Shown one piece after another: positions 1 to 8,106 of a stretch of 43,547 bases of DNA. The stretch's first letter is position 1. Every line of letters begins with the position of its first letter. The notes under the pieces are model-generated. The model had not been told where the DNA came from and made no database searches. It saw nothing but the letters and a program-made list of their open reading frames with translations. The position numbers and the translations under genes were made by a program. The stretch is from contig JAKLDR010000030.1 of the NCBI GenBank assembly GCA_022703445.1, forward strand, positions 1 through 43,547. The letters run 5' to 3'. The DNA is from Planctomycetota bacterium (GTDB lineage Bacteria; Planctomycetota; SZUA-567; JAKLDR01).

Positions 1-2
1 GC

Positions 3-1184
3 TCGGGCTACGGCGGCAACGCCCTGCTCGGCAAGAAGTGCCTGGCCCTGCGCATCGCCTCGGTGATGGCCAAGCGCGAGGGGTGGATGGCCGAGCACAT
101 GCTCATCCTGCGCCTGACGAGCCCGGAAGGCAAGCGCTACCACATCGCCGCGGCCTTCCCCTCGGCCTGCGGCAAGACGAACCTGGCCATGCTCCAGCCG
201 ACCATCCCGGGCTGGAAGTGCGAGTGCGTCGGCGACGACATCTCCTGGATGAAGATCGGCCCCGACGGCCGGCTCCGCGCCATCAACCCCGAGGCCGGCT
301 TCTTCGGGGTGGCCCCGGGCACCGGTGAGAAGTCGAACCCGATGGCCGTCCGGACCATCCAGTCGAACACCATCTTCACCAACTGCGTGCTCACCGACGA
401 CGGCGACGTCTGGTGGGAGGACTCCGGCGTCGAGTGCAAGCACGGCATCGACTGGCAGGGCAACGACTGGACGCCCGACAAGGTCGACGCCAAGGGCGCG
501 AAGGTCAAGGGCGCCCACCCCAACGCGCGCTTCACGGCTCCGGCGCGCCAGTGCCCGGTGATCTGCCCGGACTGGGAGGACCCGGCGGGCGTGCCCATCG
601 ACGTGTTCGTCTTCGGCGGCCGCCGCTCCTCGGTGGTGCCGCTGGTCACCGAGGCCCGCGGCTGGGACCACGGCGTCTACATGGGCGCCACCGCCGCCTC
701 CGAGGCCACCGCCGCGGCGCTCGACGTCAAGAAGGCCATCCGCCGCGACCCCATGGCCATGCTGCCCTTCTGCGGCTACCACATAGGCGACTACTGGCAG
801 CACTGGTTCAACATGGGCGACAAGCTGGGTGGGAAGGCCCCGCGGATCTTCTACGTCAACTGGTTCCGCAAGTCGCCCGAGGGCAAGTGGCTCTGGCCCG
901 GCTACGGCGACAACAGCCGCGTGCTCAAGTGGATGTGCGAGCGCGTGGAGGGCAAGGTTGGCGCCAGGGAGACCCCCATCGGCCTCCTGCCCAAGGACGG
1001 CGATCTGGACCTCTCCGGCCTCAAGCTGCCGGCCGCCGACGTCGCCGAACTCATGAAGGTCGACGCCGAGGCCTGGAAGGGCGAGGTGTCGGACGTCGAG
1101 GCCCACCTGGCCACCGCCGGCGAGCGCCTGCCCGCCAGGATGAAGGCCCAGCTCGCGGAGTTCAAGAAGCGGCTGAGCCTGTAG
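3..1184 (+). CDS. pckG: Phosphoenolpyruvate carboxykinase (GTP), C-terminal part, 5' end outside window
   Basis: Interconverts oxaloacetate + GTP and phosphoenolpyruvate + GDP + CO2 in the cytoplasm, linking the TCA cycle to gluconeogenesis. The reading frame is open from base 3 and opens with the family stretch [13 protein letters not shown], so the true start lies upstream. About 393 residues of a protein usually near 600 are present. Visible hallmarks of the GTP class are the P-loop [13 protein letters not shown], the metal/nucleotide segment [38 protein letters not shown] and VFGGRRSS. Base composition matches the neighbours. The gene ends 19 bp before a perfect inverted repeat that probably terminates it. 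Assignment to the GTP form rather than the ATP form is secure from these motifs. Confidence 0.97.
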   Translation, partial: SGYGGNALLGKKCLALRIASVMAKREGWMAEHMLILRLTSPEGKRYHIAAAFPSACGKTNLAMLQPTIPGWKCECVGDDISWMKIGPDGRLRAINPEAGFFGVAPGTGEKSNPMAVRTIQSNTIFTNCVLTDDGDVWWEDSGVECKHGIDWQGNDWTPDKVDAKGAKVKGAHPNARFTAPARQCPVICPDWEDPAGVPIDVFVFGGRRSSVVPLVTEARGWDHGVYMGATAASEATAAALDVKKAIRRDPMAMLPFCGYHIGDYWQHWFNMGDKLGGKAPRIFYVNWFRKSPEGKWLWPGYGDNSRVLKWMCERVEGKVGARETPIGLLPKDGDLDLSGLKLPAADVAELMKVDAEAWKGEVSDVEAHLATAGERLPARMKAQLAEFKKRLSL

Positions 1185-1203
1185 CCCGACCTGAGACGAA
1201 ACG

Positions 1204-1235
1204 AACCGGCCGCGTCCCTCGGGGCGCGGCCGGTT
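1204..1235. terminator. Bidirectional terminator hairpin between converging genes
   Basis: A perfect 11-bp inverted repeat, AACCGGCCGCG (1204-1214) and CGCGGCCGGTT (1225-1235), encloses a 10-nt loop. It lies between the PEP carboxykinase stop and the end of the converging URO-D remnant. The plus strand continues GCGTTT, a poor U-tract, so termination efficiency is uncertain, but position and stem strength fit a shared terminator. Confidence 0.8.
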
Positions 1236-1258
1236 GCGTTTCCAGGGCGGTCAGAGTC

Positions 1259-1882
1259 TCAGCGCCATTTCTCGACCGACTCTATCAGCACCCGCACGTT
1301 CTCGAAGGGCGCGTCGTTCTCGGTCTCGACGTAGAAGATCCCGCCGCCGCCGCCGCCGAAGGCGCGGTAGCGCTCCGCGTAGCGCCGGATCTCCGCATCG
1401 ATCTCCGCCGGCGTGCCCAGCGGCACCAGGCGCTGCCGGTCGGGGTGGATGTAGACCGCCACGCGCCGCTCGCGGCAGAGCTCGACCTGCCGGGCGTCGG
1501 CCTCGAAAGGGTCGATCTGCGGCCAGAGGCCGTCGATGCCCAGATCGAGGAGCTCGTCGAAGATCGGCCCGGGGCTGCCGCAGCAGTGGAAGAAGACCCG
1601 GCCGCCGGAGCGGTGGACCCGCTCGACGAGCTTGCGGTAGCGCGGCCGGAACACATCGCGGAAGAGGTCCGGCGAGACCAGCGGCCCGGTCTGGGTGCCC
1701 CAGTCTTCGCCGAAGTAGATCACGTCGACGCCGGCGGCGACCAGCGCGTCGATGGACCGGCGCCAGTGCTCGACCAGCCGGTCGAGGAAGGCCAGCAGCG
1801 CGGGGCGGCGCGAGACGGCTTTCGGCGCGCCGCGAACGCGCCAGCGTCTCCGCCGAACTGCGGTACTCCGGCCGCACATCAC
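1259..1882 (-). pseudogene. URO-D/methyltransferase-like protein, 5'-truncated remnant
   Basis: The encoded residues from about position 27 on match the C-terminal half of uroporphyrinogen-decarboxylase-like TIM barrels, a family that includes corrinoid methyltransferases. Visible family features are VIYFGEDWGTQTGPLVSP, FRPRYRKLVERVH, the His-Cys-Cys-Gly stretch FFHCCGSPG, and the strand GIDGLWPQIDPFEAD. Members are usually 330-400 residues. Here only 207 are open, and the first 25 or so are arginine-rich and unlike the family. No room exists upstream for the missing half, because the epimerase gene ends at 1932, about 50 bp away. I therefore read it as the surviving 3' part of a gene whose 5' half was deleted. 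A GTG at 1882 could still start translation, so a short expressed product is possible. Confidence 0.6.
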
Positions 1883-1931
1883 TCCCGTCCGCTGAACCTC
1901 CGGCCGGAGCGCCGGCGCCCCAGCCGCCAGG

Positions 1932-3188
1932 TCAGGGCGGTGGCTGGCAACCCGCCCGGACGGCGCCCGAGGAGAGGAGCTGCGCGGTCATGAGCAGCGC
2001 CCGCGGCACGTGGAAGCAGCCCTTGTAGTTGCCGCCCTTGCAGGTGTGGGTCGGCCGGCCCTGGCGATCCAGGTAGCCTAACCACTCACCACACTCGGGA
2101 TCCGGGAAGTGCGCCCAGGTGTAGTCGCCCAGGCGCTCCAGCCACGGCAGCCACTTCCCGTCGCCGGTCAGCTTCGCGGCCAGGGCCACCGCGTAGAGCG
2201 CCTCGGTGTGCGGCCACCACAGTTTCATGAAGTGCTCGAGCTGCAGCGGCGGCCGGCCCTCGATGTCCATCAGGTAGAGCAGCCCGCCGAACTCCCGGTC
2301 CCAGCCGGCCTCGAGCGATCCCTCGATGGCCTCCAGCGCCATGCGGCGGAGATCTTCGTCCGGCCGGAACTCCAGAGTGTGCAGCAGAAACCAGCCCACC
2401 TCGACGGAGTGGCCGGGGTTGAAGAGCCGCCCGTCGGGGCTGCCGCGCAGGTCGGTCCCGTCGAGCGCGGCGAGCTCCATCAGCACGCGGCGCTCCGGGT
2501 CGTAGTGCAGCTTGGCCCGCGCGACCGCGTCGGCCAAGACCTGCCGCACGCGGGGATCGTCCTCGACGGCCAAGAGCTCCATGGCCATGCTCATCAGCAC
2601 CATCTCGTCGGCCAGCGCGCTGACCTTGGGCGCTGAGGCCGGCCGCGGCAGGCGGCCGATGAGCGCCGGATCGGAGATCCAGCGCTCGATGTCCCAGAAG
2701 AGCGCCTTGGCCTCTTCCCGGCACCGGGCGTCGCCGGCGGCCAGGCCGTACTCGTGCAGTCCCATCATGGTGAACACGGCCGCGTAGGGCTTGCGCTGAT
2801 AGTGGAGTGGCCGCCCGTCGCGGGTCAGGGTGCAGTAGACCCGGCCCTGCTCGTCGCGGCCGTGCTTGCGGATGAAGTCGGCCCCGAGCCGGGCGGCGTC
2901 CAGGAACTCCTCGCGGCGCTGCCACTGGTTGTAGAGCCGGGAGAAGGTCCAGACCTCCCGGCCCTGGAGCCACATGTACTTGCGGTCGTCGTAGACCGCG
3001 CCCTGGCGGTCGAGTCCCGTGAGGTATCCGCCGCACTCGCGGTCGAGCGAGTGGCGCAGCCAGAAGGGTACGACCGACTCGTCCAGTTCCCGCCGGCAGC
3101 GCTCGGCCAAAGCGGACAGGGCTCGTCCGAGGCTCTTCGCCTGGCTCGCGCCGGGAGCGTCCCCCCGGTTCATTCCGGGCGCTTTCAC
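1932..3188 (-). CDS. N-acylglucosamine 2-epimerase (AGE) family protein
   Basis: A 418-residue alpha/alpha-barrel sugar epimerase/isomerase, the usual length for the family. Characteristic segments are KYMWLQGREVWTFSRLYNQ near the N-terminus, HYQRKPYAAVFTMMGLHEY, NPGHSVEVGWFLLH in the centre, KLWWPHTEALYAV and the closing GGNYKGCFHVPRALL. I chose the GTG at 3188. It overlaps the upstream stop as GTGA and sits behind GGGAGG at proper spacing. Longer open frame upstream is only the other reading of the glycosidase gene. No signal peptide is seen, so the protein is cytoplasmic. The family interconverts GlcNAc/ManNAc, cellobiose/glucosyl-mannose, mannose/fructose and similar pairs, and the substrate cannot be read from sequence. 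The overlap suggests translational coupling with the upstream gene. Confidence 0.88.
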   Translation of the reverse strand: MKAPGMNRGDAPGASQAKSLGRALSALAERCRRELDESVVPFWLRHSLDRECGGYLTGLDRQGAVYDDRKYMWLQGREVWTFSRLYNQWQRREEFLDAARLGADFIRKHGRDEQGRVYCTLTRDGRPLHYQRKPYAAVFTMMGLHEYGLAAGDARCREEAKALFWDIERWISDPALIGRLPRPASAPKVSALADEMVLMSMAMELLAVEDDPRVRQVLADAVARAKLHYDPERRVLMELAALDGTDLRGSPDGRLFNPGHSVEVGWFLLHTLEFRPDEDLRRMALEAIEGSLEAGWDREFGGLLYLMDIEGRPPLQLEHFMKLWWPHTEALYAVALAAKLTGDGKWLPWLERLGDYTWAHFPDPECGEWLGYLDRQGRPTHTCKGGNYKGCFHVPRALLMTAQLLSSGAVRAGCQPPP

Positions 3189-4678
3189 GATCTCGCCTCC
3201 CGGTAGTACGGGCTCATCGCCAGGTCGAGCAGCTCGGCGTCGGGCCGGCGCGGGTTCCAGAGCGTCTCGGCGAAGAGCGCGACGCTGGGCTGGATCTCCT
3301 CCTCGAACATGCCGTCTTCGACCAGGCCGAGCACGGTCATGCCGGCCGGCCGGCAGTCCAGGGTCTCCCGGTAGAAGCGCGCGGCGGCCGGGAAGCCCCG
3401 CAGCCACTGGCGGTTTACCCTGTCCCATCCCGGCCGGCGCTCCTCCAGCCGCCGCCGGATCCAGGCCCGGTCGCGCTCGCCGAGGACGAAGCGGCCGTGG
3501 TGCTCGAAGTCCACGCCCCAGCGGAGCTTCATCCAGCCCTTGGCCACCATGCCGAACTCCGCGCCGGGACGCAGCGCCGCCAGCCGGCGGGAGTATTCCA
3601 GAGTCTTCGCCGCCGTGTTCAGCTCCGGAGGCACGTACCAGGGAGTCGCCGCGAAGTCCTCCGCCGGATCGTAGCTGTAGGGCACCGCCCCGGCGTCCTC
3701 CCAGACCAGGCTCACCCGCGGGTCGAGGGATGCCAGATCGCGGCAGTGCTCACCGATGCTTATGGCGTGCAGGCCGAACTGGATGTACAGGCCCGGATCG
3801 ACATCGAGCAGCGCGCCGGCAATGTCGTTGACCCAGTCGCAGGCCAGCGAGGCGACCGAGCGGCCGCCGAGCTCCAGCTGCTTGTGCTCGGTGGCCGTCT
3901 GGAAGTAGATGCCGTCACCGCCCAGCCCGGCGTACTCCTCGCGGTAGGTGCGGAGCACCTGCTCGCGCGTCAGACGCCGGTGCTCACGGTCGGCCAGGTC
4001 CAACCCCTCGATGCCCCAGCCCCAGTGGAAGCCCCAGACCACCTTGATGCCCCGCGAGTGGGCGTAAGCCACGATCTCCGCGGCGTTCTCCGGCGCGCAG
4101 TCGTTCCAGAGACAGAGCATGTTCATCTTCAGGCGCGCCATGTTGTCGATGTACCGGCGGTAGTCGTAGACCACGTAGCCCCAGGTCCAGAGCCCGCGGT
4201 TGGCCACGGCGGGGCCCTCGCTCAGGGTCAGTGGCGCCATCTCATCGAGCGCCCGGCGCAGTTCGCGGGGGTCGTCGGGAGCGACCCTGGCGGTCAGCAC
4301 CCGCGCGCTGAAGTCGACGACGCCGTGCAGAACTCCGGCCGGATCGGAACCGCAGACGGCCAGGAGTTTTCGCCCGGCCCCCCAGGGGGAGTCCATGACC
4401 GCCAGGCTGTAGCCGCCGACGCCCTCCGGCGCCCGCAGCAGCCCGCGGGAAACCAGCTCGCCGAGCAGCGGGTTGGCACCGGCTGTCCCGGTGAGGACAA
4501 GGTGCCGCTCGCGCCGGGCGGCCTCGTCGGCTCCCGGCCGGACCTCCATGACGTACGGCAGGTGGCGCTGGAGGGTCCGCTGCAGCTCGTTGACCGCGAA
4601 CCGCTCGACGGCCTCGTACGAGCCGTGGATCAGCGCCCAACGGGTTCCGGCGTGGACCGGTTTGTGAACATCGGCCAT
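3185..4678 (-). CDS. Putative cytoplasmic glycoside hydrolase (GH20/GH67-like two-domain)
   Basis: A 497-residue protein without signal peptide. Residues about 10-130 (GSYEAVERFAVNELQRTL, then HLVLTGTAGANPLL, then GYSLAVMDSP and LHGVVDFSARVL) resemble the alpha/beta N-terminal domain shared by GH20 hexosaminidases, GH67 glucuronidases and DUF4838-like proteins. From about 155 (GLWTWGYVVYDYRRYIDNM, LKMNMLCLWND, then GIKVVWGFHWGWG) a TIM-barrel glycosidase begins. I cannot name the catalytic pair with certainty; acidic clusters such as TATEHKQLE and VWEDAG are candidates. The start ATG at 4678 has GAGGAG just upstream. It lies 2 bp after the LacI gene stop and overlaps the epimerase gene, so the three are very likely co-transcribed. 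Confidence 0.72.
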   Translation of the reverse strand: MADVHKPVHAGTRWALIHGSYEAVERFAVNELQRTLQRHLPYVMEVRPGADEAARRERHLVLTGTAGANPLLGELVSRGLLRAPEGVGGYSLAVMDSPWGAGRKLLAVCGSDPAGVLHGVVDFSARVLTARVAPDDPRELRRALDEMAPLTLSEGPAVANRGLWTWGYVVYDYRRYIDNMARLKMNMLCLWNDCAPENAAEIVAYAHSRGIKVVWGFHWGWGIEGLDLADREHRRLTREQVLRTYREEYAGLGGDGIYFQTATEHKQLELGGRSVASLACDWVNDIAGALLDVDPGLYIQFGLHAISIGEHCRDLASLDPRVSLVWEDAGAVPYSYDPAEDFAATPWYVPPELNTAAKTLEYSRRLAALRPGAEFGMVAKGWMKLRWGVDFEHHGRFVLGERDRAWIRRRLEERRPGWDRVNRQWLRGFPAAARFYRETLDCRPAGMTVLGLVEDGMFEEEIQPSVALFAETLWNPRRPDAELLDLAMSPYYREARS

Positions 4679-4680
4679 TG

Positions 4681-5703
4681 TCAGCTCCTCGGCGCGGCGC
4701 TCGAGCCGCGCACCAGCAGGGTGCCCGGGCAGAGCCGGTCCTGCCAGCTCTCCTGCCCGTCGAGCCAGGCCATGGCCCGGCGCAAAGTCTCGATCCCGAT
4801 TGCGCGCTTGGGCAGATCGACCGTGGTGAGCGGAGGACTGGTCATGGCGGCGAAGGGCAGGCCATCCGTCCCGACCACCGATAGCGCCGAGGGCACGGGG
4901 ATGCCGCGCCGGGTGGCGACGCCGACCAGCGCGGCGGCCTGCAGGTCGTATCCGGCATAGACCGCGGTGATCGCGCCGCCTTCCCAGGGGCCGTCGAAGA
5001 AGGCCGCGGCGTTTTCGAGGGCCGCGTCGAGGCTGTCGGCAAACCCGCCGATGACCAGCTTTTCTGCGTACTCGATCCCCGCATCGGCGAGGGCCTGCCG
5101 GTAGCCCGCGAGGCGACGTTCGTTGACCAGGAAGTGGGCGATTCGCCGGTGTCCCAGCCCAATCAGGTGGGAGGTGGCCATCCGGGCCACGGCCTCATCA
5201 TCGATGGCGATCCACGGCAGAGTCGACTCATGCTTGGCGTCTCCGGCAGCCAGGATGACCGGCACGCCGGCGGTGTTCAGTCGCCGGATGGCCGGCAGCG
5301 AAGCCGCGGGCATGAACGAAGTGAGCAGCACCGCATCGACGTGCTTGGCGTAAAGCCAGTCGAGGCACTCCTCCTCGCGCTGTGGGTCCCGGCCGCAGGT
5401 CCGCACCAGCAGTCCGCACCCGGCCTCCACGGCGGCGTCCTCCATGCCCTGGAGCATGTCTGCACAGAAGGAGAGGGTCAGATCCGGCAGCACCACACCG
5501 ACCATGCCGGTTCGTTTGGTGCGCAGGCCGCGCGCCACGGGGTTGCAGCGATAGTGAAGATCGGCAGCGGCGCGCCGCACACGCTCCTGGGTTTCCACCG
5601 AGATGCCGAGTTCCTTGGCCCGGTTGTTCAGCACCAGCGAGACGGTGGCGGCAGACATGCCGGCCTTATCGGCGACCATTGCCAATGTCACGCGCTGGGG
5701 CAT
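4681..5703 (-). CDS. LacI-family transcriptional regulator
   Basis: A 340-residue repressor. The N-terminal helix-turn-helix (VTLAMVADKAGMSAATVS, about residues 6-23) and hinge (HYRCNPVARGLRTKRTG) precede a periplasmic-binding-protein-like sensor with MVGVVLPDLTL, GVPVILA, HLIGLGHRRIAHF and the late segment SVVGTDGLPFAAMTSPPLTTVDLP. I place the start at ATG 5703 behind AGGAGG; the open frame upstream of it is intergenic. It heads the minus-strand operon with a glycosidase-like gene and an AGE-family epimerase, so its ligand is probably a sugar handled by that operon. A 16-bp palindrome covering its ribosome-binding region implies autoregulation. Confidence 0.93.
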   Translation of the reverse strand: MPQRVTLAMVADKAGMSAATVSLVLNNRAKELGISVETQERVRRAAADLHYRCNPVARGLRTKRTGMVGVVLPDLTLSFCADMLQGMEDAAVEAGCGLLVRTCGRDPQREEECLDWLYAKHVDAVLLTSFMPAASLPAIRRLNTAGVPVILAAGDAKHESTLPWIAIDDEAVARMATSHLIGLGHRRIAHFLVNERRLAGYRQALADAGIEYAEKLVIGGFADSLDAALENAAAFFDGPWEGGAITAVYAGYDLQAAALVGVATRRGIPVPSALSVVGTDGLPFAAMTSPPLTTVDLPKRAIGIETLRRAMAWLDGQESWQDRLCPGTLLVRGSSAAPRS

Positions 5704-5712
5704 CACTCTCCT

Positions 5713-5728
5713 CCTAAACCGATTTAGG
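5713..5728. promoter_or_regulatory. Probable LacI-type operator overlapping the repressor's leader
   Basis: CCTAAACCGATTTAGG has perfect 6-bp arms (CCTAAA/TTTAGG) around a central CCGA, close to the AAANCGNTTT core typical of LacI/PurR-family operators. It lies immediately upstream of, and partly overlaps, the AGGAGG of the LacI gene on the minus strand. Bound repressor would block the minus-strand operon and could influence the divergent GntR-type gene. A second, shorter palindrome AACCGGTT follows at 5765-5772. Confidence 0.65.
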
Positions 5729-5801
5729 TTCATGTACACTCTGGAGTTGATAATGTCCAGACAAAACCGGTTGCTTTTTCTCACTGACTAACTCAATAGA
5801 T

Positions 5802-5814
5802 CGGTGTAGACACC
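5802..5814. promoter_or_regulatory. Candidate GntR-family operator upstream of regulator 1
   Basis: CGGTGTAGACACC contains the dyad GGTGT-AG-ACACC and the core GTGTAGAC, one mismatch from the GTMTAKAC consensus described for the HutC branch of GntR regulators. It ends 14 bp before the regulator's ATG. A related sequence, CGGTGTATAGCCC, occurs upstream of the second regulator at 24624-24636 (10 of 13 identical). Confidence 0.5.
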
Positions 5815-5828
5815 ACCGTGAGGGCACC

Positions 5829-6941
5829 ATGAATACCATGCCGATACCACCGGCGAAGGTTAGTGGCAATGTAAAGAACGGCGGACGAGCTGCCGCCAAG
5901 CTGGCCGTGGCGCTGCAGGCGGACATTGCCGCCGGCAAGCTTGTCGGCGGTTCCTTCCTGCCAACCGAGCGCGATCTCGCCGAGACTCACGGCATCGGCC
6001 GCATGACCGTTCGCCGGGCGCTCAAGTCGCTCGAGGCAGGCGGCCTCATAGCCGCCGAGCCGCGCCACGGCTACCGGGTCATGGCCCGGTCCAACGCGCC
6101 GGAGTTCGGCTGCCCGCTGGCCTACGTGCTCGAGGCCGCCCAGCGGCCCGAGGAGTGGGACGAGACCCACAAGACGCTGCTCACCGGCTTCCAGTCGGCT
6201 CTGGCCGCCCGGGGCGGATCGCTCCTCTCGCTGTCTTCGAAGAGCCTGTCCCCGGCGCGGGTCCTCGACCAGCTGCTTGCCGGCAAGGCCTGGGGCGCGG
6301 CCCTCGACGCCGTCAACCTTGAGTTGCTCGAACTCGTTCGGCGCAACGGCTTCCCGGCGGTTATGGTCGACGCCTGGACGGCCGAGACCCCCATCGACGC
6401 GGTGCTCCAGGATGACTACCAGGGCGGGATGCTCGCAGCCGGACACCTGGCCTCGCTGGGCCACCGCCGGATCGCCTGGATCGGACCTTTGACTCAGAGC
6501 GCCCACAGCTTGGGCCGCTACGCCGGGGCCGTCGCGGGACTCGTTAAGGCCGGCCTGGAACTCCCCGCGGACCTTCGCATCGAGACCGTCGAAGCCGGCG
6601 CCGAAGCAGCCGCCCGGGCCCTGCTCTCCCGACCGGACCGGCCGGACGCGATCATTGCGCTCTGGACCGGCGTGTCGGTGGCCGTGGGCAGGGCCGCGCG
6701 CGGACTCGGGCTGGTGGTCGGCCGGGACCTCGGGCTCGTCGGCTGGTCCATGGAGGAGCTCTACTCCAGCGTCTTCCGCCCCGGCTTCCCTGACGGGCAG
6801 GTGCCGCCGGCGGTGGTCTGGAGCGTGGCCGACATGGCCGAGACGGCGGTCTGCCGTCTGGCCGAGCGCCGAGCCAACCCGAAGCTGCCTCCGCTGAGGA
6901 TCAACGTGCCGGTGCGGCTCCGGATGCCTGATCAGAAATGA
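5829..6941 (+). CDS. AraR-type regulator 1: GntR helix-turn-helix fused to LacI-like sensor
   Basis: A 370-residue transcription factor. Residues about 22-82 form a winged helix of the GntR superfamily (LPTERDLAETHGIGRMTVRRALKSLE in overlapping parts, then GLIAAEPRHGYRV). Residues about 95-360 resemble the LacI/GalR periplasmic-binding-like effector domain (GFPAVMVDAW, YQGGMLAAGHLASLGHRRIAW, DAIIALW, DLGLVGWS). This order is that of AraR-like regulators, whose known members sense sugars such as L-arabinose. The start at 5829 is preceded by GAGGG; ATG 5838 is an alternative. Its stop lies inside the ribosome-binding region of the kelch gene, so regulator and targets are probably one transcript. 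It is clearly paralogous to the protein at 24660. Confidence 0.9.
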   Translation: MNTMPIPPAKVSGNVKNGGRAAAKLAVALQADIAAGKLVGGSFLPTERDLAETHGIGRMTVRRALKSLEAGGLIAAEPRHGYRVMARSNAPEFGCPLAYVLEAAQRPEEWDETHKTLLTGFQSALAARGGSLLSLSSKSLSPARVLDQLLAGKAWGAALDAVNLELLELVRRNGFPAVMVDAWTAETPIDAVLQDDYQGGMLAAGHLASLGHRRIAWIGPLTQSAHSLGRYAGAVAGLVKAGLELPADLRIETVEAGAEAAARALLSRPDRPDAIIALWTGVSVAVGRAARGLGLVVGRDLGLVGWSMEELYSSVFRPGFPDGQVPPAVVWSVADMAETAVCRLAERRANPKLPPLRINVPVRLRMPDQK

Positions 6942-6952
6942 GGAGAGAGTGC

Positions 6953-8077
6953 ATGCGCATTGCCTCTTTGTCGGTCACCTTCGTACTGGCGGCGGGCGTC
7001 GCCGGGCTTGCGGCGGCCGAGCCCATCCCTGGCCAGGTCGAGGGCCTTAAGCCCGGCCACTGGCTGCGGGTGGCCGGCTCGGCCCTGCAGACCGTGGCCC
7101 CTCCCTCGGGCGCGGCCAACGTCATCGACCCGTGGTCGGGCGGCGCCTTCGACACCAAGCGCGACCAGCTCATCGTCTGGGGCGGCGGCCACGGGGACTA
7201 TTCGGGTAACGAGATCTACACCTTCAGCCTCAACACCCTCAAGTGGACCAGGGTGAACAACCCCAGCCAGCCCCCGGCCAAGGATACGGCCTACGCCGCC
7301 GACGGCGGGCCCTGCTCCCGGCACACCTACAACTACGTGCAGTATCTGCCGGCGGTGGACCGCTTCGTATCGTTCGGGGGCGCGGGTTTCTGGCAGAGCG
7401 GCCAGACGGGGACCAACCACACCGACGCCTTCGATTTTGAGACCCGCAAGTGGTCCAAGCTGGCCGACGTGCCGGAGCGGGCCTTCGGCATCGGGGCCTT
7501 CTCGGCCGTCGATCCGAACACCGGCCACGCCTGGCAGCACGGCGCCGGCGGGAAATGCCTGTGCCTGGCCGAGTACCTGCCCGACAAGAACGCCTGGGTG
7601 GCGCGCGGCGGGCAGTGGACGGAGGGCGAGAACGACTTCTCGTACAACCTGACCGCCGCCGTGGACTCCAAGCGCAAGCTCTTCGTCGCCTGCGGCGGCG
7701 GCGCCATGTGGACCTGGAACATCGCGGCCGAAGGGGCGCTCAAGGGCGCGAAGCTGGAGACCTCCGGCGACAACGCGATCGTGAAGGCCGCCAGCCCCGG
7801 CTTCGAGTACCACGCCAAGTCGGACCGCATGGTGGCCTGGAGCGGCGGCGCCGACGTCTACCTCCTGAACATGGACACCAAGGCCTGGACCAAGGTCGCG
7901 CCCTCCCCCGGCAACACCGTCACCCCCACGGCGGCGGCGAAGTGGGGCACGTTCGGGCGCTTCCGGTACTCCCCGAACAAGGACGTCTTCGTGGTGGTGA
8001 ACAGCATCTCCGAGGACGTCTTCATCTATCGCCTGCCCGCGGCGGGCGACGCCCCGGCAGGCAATCCGGCCAAGTAG
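6953..8077 (+). CDS. Secreted kelch-like beta-propeller protein
   Basis: A 374-residue protein with a signal peptide (residues 1-20, MRIASL to GLAAAE). The rest looks like a kelch/galactose-oxidase-type propeller with repeated blades: QLIVWGGGHGDYSGNEIYTF, NTLKWTRV, RFVSFGGAGFW, FDFETRKWSKL, LFVACGGGAMWTWN, RMVAWSGGADVYLLN and TKAWTKV. The start chosen is the second in-frame ATG at 6953, because AGGAGAGA precedes it and a signal peptide follows at once. No catalytic residues can be named, and carbohydrate binding outside the cytoplasm is an inference from the context. The propeller part of the protein at 16085 is similar in style. Confidence 0.82.
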   Translation: MRIASLSVTFVLAAGVAGLAAAEPIPGQVEGLKPGHWLRVAGSALQTVAPPSGAANVIDPWSGGAFDTKRDQLIVWGGGHGDYSGNEIYTFSLNTLKWTRVNNPSQPPAKDTAYAADGGPCSRHTYNYVQYLPAVDRFVSFGGAGFWQSGQTGTNHTDAFDFETRKWSKLADVPERAFGIGAFSAVDPNTGHAWQHGAGGKCLCLAEYLPDKNAWVARGGQWTEGENDFSYNLTAAVDSKRKLFVACGGGAMWTWNIAAEGALKGAKLETSGDNAIVKAASPGFEYHAKSDRMVAWSGGADVYLLNMDTKAWTKVAPSPGNTVTPTAAAKWGTFGRFRYSPNKDVFVVVNSISEDVFIYRLPAAGDAPAGNPAK

Positions 8078-8106
8078 CGGCAAGAGCGCTTAGGAGGAAT
8101 CAGCCC

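Larger units (their letters stand above)
5704..5828. promoter_or_regulatory. Divergent promoter region between LacI and GntR-type regulator genes
   Basis: This 125-bp stretch is visibly less GC-rich than the surrounding coding DNA and separates two divergently transcribed regulator genes. It contains the 16-bp LacI-type palindrome (5713-5728), TGTACA (5733-5738), a plus-strand GATAAT that could be a -10 element (5749-5754), the palindrome AACCGGTT (5765-5772) and a GntR-type dyad (5803-5814). I cannot assign convincing -35 boxes. Confidence 0.6.

Noticed and set aside
413..1993. 526-codon plus-strand frame spanning the PEP carboxykinase, the terminator and the URO-D remnant
   Set aside because: It is the +1 shadow of pckG running on through intergenic and antisense DNA. 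The composition is arginine/proline-rich with no family resemblance.
7450..8106. Extra 219 codons upstream of paralogue 1 in the same frame
   Set aside because: This stretch is the alternative reading of the kelch gene. ATG 8107 with AGGAGG and a signal peptide is the true start. The same reasoning removes upstream extensions of the genes at 10824, 21776, 39848 and 1932-3188.
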